A stretch of 64,000 nucleotides of DNA from Phlebotomus papatasi (taxonomy: Eukaryota > Arthropoda > Insecta > Diptera > Psychodidae). Location of the stretch: assembly GCF_024763615.1 (NCBI RefSeq), contig NC_077222.1, positions 58,590,001 through 58,654,000 on the forward strand, given 5' to 3'. The notes under the pieces are model-generated. The model was not told the DNA's origin. It was given only the letters and a program-made list of their open reading frames with translations, and ran no database searches. Positions 59,201-64,000 of the stretch are shown here, piece after piece. Position 1 is the first letter of the stretch. Each line of letters opens with the position of its first letter. A program made the position numbers and the translations under genes.

Positions 59201-62200
59201 TTAAATTATGACAATTAGAACCGGAGTTATGGCCATTTTAAGAAATTTTTTTTGGACCCTTATAGCTCGGGTCAGGGGCGTCGGGGGACCTTAAGTTGGG
59301 TATTGATGGAAAGCTCTAAGGCCCAGCTATAACATACTAAAATTTGAGCCCGCTCGATGCCATAGGGGCGGAGCTATTGAGAAAACAAAAAAAGGGGGGT
59401 CTTCAAAATGGCGGAAGGAGGGGTGGGGGGTGGGGGGTCAATGCACCAAGTTGCAATTTTCACCCGATATATAACCTTTGCCGAAAACCGCAAGTCGATA
59501 TCTTTTTTAGTTTAGGAGCTATTAAGCTCCAAAGAGCGGCCGGCCGGCCGGGAACGTAAATTAGCCACATATATATTCGTGATCAGGAAGTGCTGAAACA
59601 CGTTTTGGCCAAGTTTGAGCTCGATCGGACGACATGAAATTTTGTTAGGATTATAGTAGGTGAGATTGTTAAGAATCTCACCTAATATTATTGGCACTGA
59701 CTGGTACAGTAAAATTCAATCCATCGAAATATTGCCTTTTACTCTTTCAATGAAAAATCCAGATATAATTGTCTCTTTCTGTCAAATGAAAATTAAAAAT
59801 TCAATTAGTTTTAATTTCATTTTAAATTTTAAATTTAATTTAATTTTACAGAAAGAGAGAATTAAACTGGATTTTTTTTTTGACAGAAAAAAGGTAAAAT
59901 TTCATTCAATTTAATTTTACTCAAATGAAAAGCTGTGCCAGAGCCATATGAAGAGGAACTTTAAGTATATGTATAAACGGTATAAACTACATATAAACAT
60001 ACACCAAAAATTTGAGGAGTTTTTTCCTTCTAAAAAAAAAAACCCAAAAAGCAGATAATTTATGGCCCCTATTTTCAGTCTTCCATTTAATGTATTTAAT
60101 ACACTTTTCTCCTCATAATAATTCAAAGAAACTTTTCGAGTTATATATAAACAATACTTCGTGTGTTTCTACTCATTGTGGTAGGTAAAGCGTTGATCAG
60201 GGAGTAAAGAGGTCTACCACTCACGGTTATGGCTAGAGCTAGATAGCTGCCAATCAGCCGTTTTTGGAGATGTTGGAGACTTATCGAAGGCGACCTGCCA
60301 CTCCAAAAAATCTAAAGCACATTTTTGTGAATTTAATCTTAATGAGAAATCAATAAAATCCTTTATTAGGACCTTTTGGACAAATATGCACCTAAGAATC
60401 TGCTTTTTGGGCAAATTTTATTCTCTGATTCATTCCTGTAACGATTTTAATAGATTTAAGCACATAAGCTTTCTAAAGAATCTGAACAGATTTTCTTATA
60501 AAGAGAAATAGCATCTGTCTGAAAATAATGTCTCAAGAGAGAATTTACCAAAAACGACATGGACAATAAAGGGCATAAATCCTATTTGAAACCGAATTTG
60601 TTTGGTTTTATATCTTTTGCATTAACAGATTTTTAAATAAAAGAAAGAGTTTAATTTTTCTTTGAAAGTTCCCTTGGTAGTTTTCTGCAAGTCTTTTATT
60701 AAAAATTCACCATAAATCGATTACCACGAAGGTCCTAATGGTTTCAAACAATTTATGAAGACAAGAACATTTCCACTTCCACCCATAATTCTGTTACAGA
60801 AAAATGTCCTTATGTGTAAATAAAAAAATCTACTTTAAACTTAATTTTGACTAATTTGCTGGATTTAGTACGCTGTAAGCTTGCTAAATCACCAAGAAAA
60901 AATTTCTCCTTGAAGAAATTGCGGTAAATTGATCAAAAATTGAATGGAAAATGCACTTTAACCCTTTAACGACGAGACAGTTTTCGCTGACCGAAAATCA
61001 GCAGTAAAAATAAAACTGATAAGATAAACAAAACTTGTGATACGCATTACATCTAACCCTCGGAAAGCCAACAAAGTCTGATTTGGTCTATTTTTTGCCT
61101 CTAACGATTGGGATAAAAATAGTCCAACAATTTAAGTAATTTTTCTAACGATACCAATGACAAATAATTTTCACTCTAATGAAATTGTAGTTTCTCTTAC
61201 CAAAACGATTTTGCTTAAAAAATTAGAAGTATAAAAAATAATTAAAATTAATTTTCAATAGAAAAATTTAAGAATTCGTTATTTTTTAGCTTAAAATTTA
61301 CTTTACATAAGAAAACATAAGAAAAAAATAACTTCAGGTAGTCAAGAAAAATTATTTTCTGTATGGGACACCGGTATTCCAATTGTCCTTAAAGGGTTAA
61401 AGTCTCAAAAGCTTTCTTTTGTTTTTTCAAAAATTTGTCAAAAAACGCAATGGTAAAACGATGTTATTTATTTTATGGTAGATGTGGAGAGTTTGAAAAA
61501 TTTCTTTAAAACTTTCTAAGTAAGAAAATTGTTGCATCTTTCTGTGAAAAAAAAAATTAATCAAGTTTCCCCAAAAGTTTCGCAAAAAGTCTATTTAAAA
61601 AATCCACTAGAAATCTATTTTTAATCTAAATTGAATTATTTTATGGTTTTTGAAAAGCTTCTAAGACCCAATAAAAGATATTTAAAAAATCAGAAAAAGT
61701 ACTTTTCTTGAGTGCAAATGTTCTTTAGGTTTAGATAAATCTTAGTATTCTTGAACTATTTTCTGAGTTATACTTTTTTTTTAATTTATTGCATATCGTA
61801 TATAGAGGGGGTAACAGCCCCTCCCTGCACCCTGCGCCCTGGGTGCACCTAATTACAACCAAATTCGTTTTTTCTCATTAATGAAAATTTTCTAAATAAT
61901 TCAATATAATATTTTATAACGTTTTTTTTTTGTACTACTAGGGGACATAGCGCTACCTTCGGACGCATCAAGCTTCGAACAACTCATTTTTATTTAATAT
62001 GTTCTTCAATGAATTTGACCTATCATAGTATCATATTTTAATCAATGTTTCAAATTTCCTAAGAAAAGGCCATGTATGAAATCCATTAAAAACATAGAAA
62101 AAAAATGAGTTGTTCGAAGCTTGAGTTGTCCGAAGATAACGTGCTTTCCTCTATATCTAAAAGTATTATGGAAGATTCCTTTGAAATTTTTATGACTATA

Positions 62201-63106
62201 AAGGTGCCCTAAACGTTTTGAAAGCATCAAATTAACATTAAGATTAAGGGCAGAATCACATTGACAGTAAAATACTCACCGTATTTCGTTAATTTACGCA
62301 TTTTCATTGCAATTCTTACGCAAATTCTCGATTACCGTATTACCTTATCTCATACTCGGTGGCACTAGATGAAAATAATATTTATAAGAAAATTGAAGAA
62401 ATAAAACGAAAATGCGATAAAAGGTGAGTAAAAAACTGTATGATTAATTTCTCGTACAGTTTTTTCGGCTCACCGTTTATCGAATTTTAGTTTTATTTCT
62501 TCAATTTTCTTATTTTATTTTCACCTAGTGCCACCGAGTGTGAGATAAGGTAATACGGTAATGGGAAATTTGCGTAAGAATTGCAATGAAAATGCGTAAA
62601 TTAACGAAATACGGTGAAGTTACGGCGAGCATTTTACTGTCAATGTGATTCTGCCCTAAATGAAAAAAATACAAATTACAAAAAAACTTTTTAAATTTTT
62701 AACACTTTTTAAAATATGAAAACGATCCTTTTGAAATGTAGAGTGCTAATTGATAACCCGAAAGGATCAAAATGAATGTCTTTATGTTTCTTACTTACAA
62801 ATCGATTAAATTCTAAAAAAAAATCTTTTGAAACCTTTTAGAATACCTCAAGCGCCTCAGACCTTCGGAGAGAAAATGCAAACTGAAGGATACTACTTTC
62901 CTTTACACTATGATAAAGGCACATCCACTAACGATATGTACGTGCAATCTCCAGCAACGTGTCAAAGTATTGGGGTAAACACAATGAATCCAACAAGCGG
63001 AGGAATTATCCAGAATTTACTAGAAGACTCACTGAATCATGTTAAGGTACTCAATGCTCAACAAATGATGAAGAGACGCAAAGAAATGGACATAAATTTC
63101 ATGTAA
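53255..63106 (+). CDS. small unrecognised protein with a 9.4-kb intron (two exons, inferred)
   Basis: Exon 1 is 53255-53463 (MANFRNNFVQIMGGEEAIL to STLNQSD), ending at a GACAT|GTAAGT donor in phase 2. Exon 2 is 62842-63106, after a CCTTTTAG acceptor, and continues in phase (IIPQAPQTFGEKMQTEGYY to KEMDINFM), giving 157 aa. Both halves have normal amino-acid composition unlike the AT-driven noise around them. The C-terminal part ends in a short basic helix (NAQQMMKRRKEM). No signal peptide is seen. I do not recognise the family. The intron contains the minus-strand zinc-finger gene and many transposons. Other small exons in the intron cannot be excluded, so the join is an inference. A poly(A) signal lies at 63440. 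Confidence 0.55.
53905..55085. mobile_element. candidate element with AAGGGGGAGATATT inverted repeats
   Basis: CAAGGGGGAGATATTAGGGT near 53905 and the inverted CAAGGGGGAGATATTTGGGT near 55085 are convincing inverted repeats. They are followed inward by GGTGTACA blocks, and both arms contain repeated GGAAGTG/GAAGTGC motifs. True outer ends may lie further out. Confidence 0.45.
54372..54447 (+). repeat. fragment of the TAAGGGAAG family
   Basis: TAAGGGGAAC at 54372 and, at 54419-54446, a 28-bp stretch matching the left end of 32885-33291 with one mismatch (CCAGCGATCG then CAGTGTTCCTCGGATCG). The right end is not seen. Confidence 0.55.
55395..55400 (-). terminator. candidate poly(A) signal of the zinc-finger gene
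   Basis: AATAAA on the minus strand, 185 nt past the stop at 55585. Confidence 0.4.
55585..57150 (-). CDS. ZAD-type C2H2 zinc-finger protein
   Basis: Single-exon gene of 521 aa on the minus strand, a likely nuclear DNA-binding transcription factor. Residues about 10-85 form a ZAD (zinc-finger-associated domain), with its first pair in CRAC (Cys10, Cys13) and its second in LCSNC; in insects ZADs mediate dimerisation. An acidic/serine linker follows. From about residue 186 to the end are 11 finger units starting CSLC, CKIC, CSEC, CEIC, CAIC, CEHC, CPKC, CAVC, CEYC, CPHC and CTEC. Only the last two are joined by a canonical TGEKPH linker. Finger 4 is odd: after KSH the second histidine is replaced by a run ending in cysteine (KDATQC). 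The gene lies in the intron of the plus-strand gene 53255-63106. ZAD proteins are a lineage-expanded arthropod family, so no orthologue is named. Confidence 0.95.
   Translation of the reverse strand: MDCLNIADNCRACQNKTQEESQIFIFVTIQLPDIYKETTSLDIHENDDLPKVLCSNCYSRLLEAYNFRKMCSATAVHFQKILSMDVPETKYTPPEHLNNLIDIKTEPAISDATNSSMKNLHYSPDRDDSLSGISDKLSIDDKPLIPKTEPDDDAPLIFREFINTKQDEYHGSQKGIERVGRNPGNLVCSLCNSHFRRKSRLEMHMREKHLGLKPCECKICGKQLTRCGFKHHMQIKHGERKEFPCSECENQYKTKIGLQLHMEKLHDPENPRLPKNKVWICEICGNEFKTFSSLKSHRSKDKDATQCAGMQSCSRLPLKNDKNTCAICGIENNTPDDLKIHLDIHTRVTMWHCEHCPYKARKQQSLKEHLKVVHQGVKDFHCPKCSRSFTRADHLKLHILRHEGIKKFKCAVCGLKKVSIGELNTHMNTHTKEKMWSCEYCSYKSPIPRNVSRHVKVVHDGKKDFHCPHCERSFGKAESLRNHVMTHTGEKPHACTECGKRFIKRSGLKTHMKNYHKDHKS
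57900..59684. mobile_element. 1.8-kb TIR element with internal tandem ~295-bp units
   Basis: A perfect 17-bp terminal inverted repeat TAGGTGAGATTCTTAAC occurs at 57900 and, inverted, ends at 59684. The interior has higher GC than its surroundings and repeats the same block order about every 295-340 bp: GCGCCCC...GTG at about 58187, 58527, 58823 and 59117, then GAACCGGAG, then ACATACTAAAATTT at about 58745, 59031 and 59331. No protein recognised. Confidence 0.75.
59747..59883. repeat. inverted repeat hairpin
   Basis: AAAAATCCAGATATAATTGT then CTCTTTCTGT pairs with ACAGAAAGAG then AATTAAACTGGATTTTTT. Likely a small MITE. Confidence 0.55.
60400..61720 (+). repeat. old AT-rich repeat, copy 2, interrupted by a TTAA MITE
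   Basis: Same ordered blocks as 33600-34330; the sequence is split at 60958-61400 by the piggyBac-like MITE. Confidence 0.4.
60958..61400 (+). mobile_element. piggyBac-like TTAA MITE, copy 2
   Basis: TTAACCCTTTAACGACGAGA at the left and CCTTAAAGGGTTAA at the right, giving TTAA flanks and CCCTTTAA termini, as expected of piggyBac-type elements. Same orientation as copy 1 but 76 bp shorter. Inserted into an older AT-rich repeat. Confidence 0.7.
61941..62155. mobile_element. hairpin MITE (CTTCGGAC/GCTTCGAACAACTCA arms)
   Basis: AGGGGACATAGCGCTACCTT then AAGCTTCGAACAACTCA at the left; inverted AGAGGAAAGCACG then CTTCGGACAACTCAAGC at the right. Confidence 0.65.
62248..62656. mobile_element. fold-back MITE (GGGCAGAATCAC family), copy 2
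   Basis: 409 bp; perfect 20-bp termini GGGCAGAATCACATTGACAG in inverted orientation, flanked by TAA (62245-62247, 62657-62659). Arms of about 200 bp pair nearly throughout. It lies in the long intron just before the last exon at 62842. Confidence 0.87.
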
Positions 63107-64000
63107 AAAAAAAAACATTTAAAAAAATTTTCAGGCCATATAATTTTCAAGAGAATTTTTATTTCAATTTACTAAGAATTTCATTCCTTATTACTTGCAT
63201 ATCTTTAATTCATTCCTCATCACTTTCTCTCTCTGAACGGTTGTTCTTTGTTCTTTTTTTTTGTAGAAATACAAAAGAAGGATTTATTTCATACAAGAAT
63301 TTAACGTATTTCAATAACAATCACTCAGCGAATAGATATTAAACTTTGTCTTTTAAGGAATGTCGATACTTTTGTCGCTTCACTTACATTTTTTTACACT
63401 CACAAAAGAAACATAATGTTTTAATAGACATCATAGAAATAAAATGGTTTAAAATTTTCTTTTAATTATGTAAGTATCTCCTCTTGTATGTATTTTAAGT
63501 ATTTCTTTTTCTGTCATTTCCTTAACTCAATTTAAAAAAAAAAACTTGCTTTAAGCAATTATAACGCATTGATTTTTTCACATAAATTTCCATAATTTTT
63601 TGTAGCAAAATTATTATTTTTTTTTAATTTGTCACCACCTCTAAAATTAAATGTGGAATTATTTTGATAATTTTTTAATTACGATTTTGTTCATTTTTCT
63701 CACAAATATTGATTTTCTTTTATCAACATCCAAATATTCTACGCCAAGACTTCTATTAAAGTTTATCATGTAGAGAGTAGAGTAAATTTTTGTCTACATC
63801 TTTAAATGTATTTTTTGTTTTTTTTTTTCTTTTAGTAATCTTGTTCTCAGTGAATCGTTAAAATGAATTTATCGTCCTATTAACTGGTTATTTATTGCTC
63901 TGGAGCGGCACATTAAACACAATTGTAAATTGCACAAAATTCAATATTTCATCATCTTTTTTTTTCATTCATTTTAATCGCGTCACGGAAGACAGCAAAT
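63107..64000. other. 3' flank at the right edge
   Basis: 3' UTR of the 53255-63106 gene to about 63460, then AT-rich sequence without features I can support. Confidence 0.4.
63440..63445 (+). terminator. candidate poly(A) signal of the 53255-63106 gene
   Basis: AATAAA 334 nt past the stop at 63106. Confidence 0.45.

Larger units (their letters stand above)
53464..62841 (+). other. 9.4-kb intron of the 53255-63106 gene
   Basis: Donor GTAAGT, acceptor CCTTTTAG. Holds the minus-strand ZAD zinc-finger gene plus elements at 53905, 54372, 57900, 59747, 60958, 61941 and 62248. Confidence 0.5.

Overview
The window is AT-rich eukaryotic nuclear DNA. Small exons are separated by GT-AG introns, most intergenic and intronic space is degenerate DNA transposons and MITEs, and core promoters carry TATA boxes paired with an arthropod TCAKTY initiator. 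A tandem array of takeout/JHBP genes and a ZAD-type zinc-finger gene point to an insect. A dipteran such as a sand fly or other nematoceran is my best guess, but that is inference.

From the left edge to about 44.2 kb the window holds six takeout/juvenile-hormone-binding-protein (JHBP) genes, A to F, all on the minus strand. I assembled them by joining exons at splice sites with matching phase: A 716-9068 (last exon lies off the left edge), B 13499-18999, C 19807-23158, D 24546-25534 (plus a 5' UTR exon at 27772-27915), E 28929-32366 and F 36086-44216. Each encodes a secreted protein of about 245-254 aa with a signal peptide and the N-terminal CX9-11C pair of the family. Intron 1 is phase 1 in all six. 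The remaining introns are a mosaic of retained, lost and unique positions. D and E have clear TATA plus initiator promoters with nearly the same spacing.

Between C and D, on the plus strand, lies an uninterrupted gene (23486-24433) for a type I membrane protein whose ectodomain is loosely lipocalin-like.

From 44.2 to 52.3 kb I see no gene, only repeats. They include a 1.29-kb terminal-inverted-repeat element and the degenerate C-terminal tail of a non-LTR reverse transcriptase. From 52.4 kb the plus strand carries a two-exon coiled-coil-like gene (52445-53160). Only 94 bp later comes a second small gene (53255-63106, inferred two exons) with an intron of about 9.4 kb. That intron contains, on the minus strand, a single-exon ZAD/C2H2 zinc-finger gene (55585-57150) and several transposons.

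The richest unexpected content is the repeat landscape: nested insertions (a CACTGAG element inside a hairpin MITE with an unoccupied relative at 25847; a tRNA-derived SINE with target-site duplication inside another MITE), several element families sharing TAGGGGA termini, two long fold-back MITEs with 3-bp duplications, a piggyBac-like TTAA family, and a 1.8-kb element with internal tandem units of about 295 bp. I saw no CRISPR array, rRNA or intact tRNA gene.
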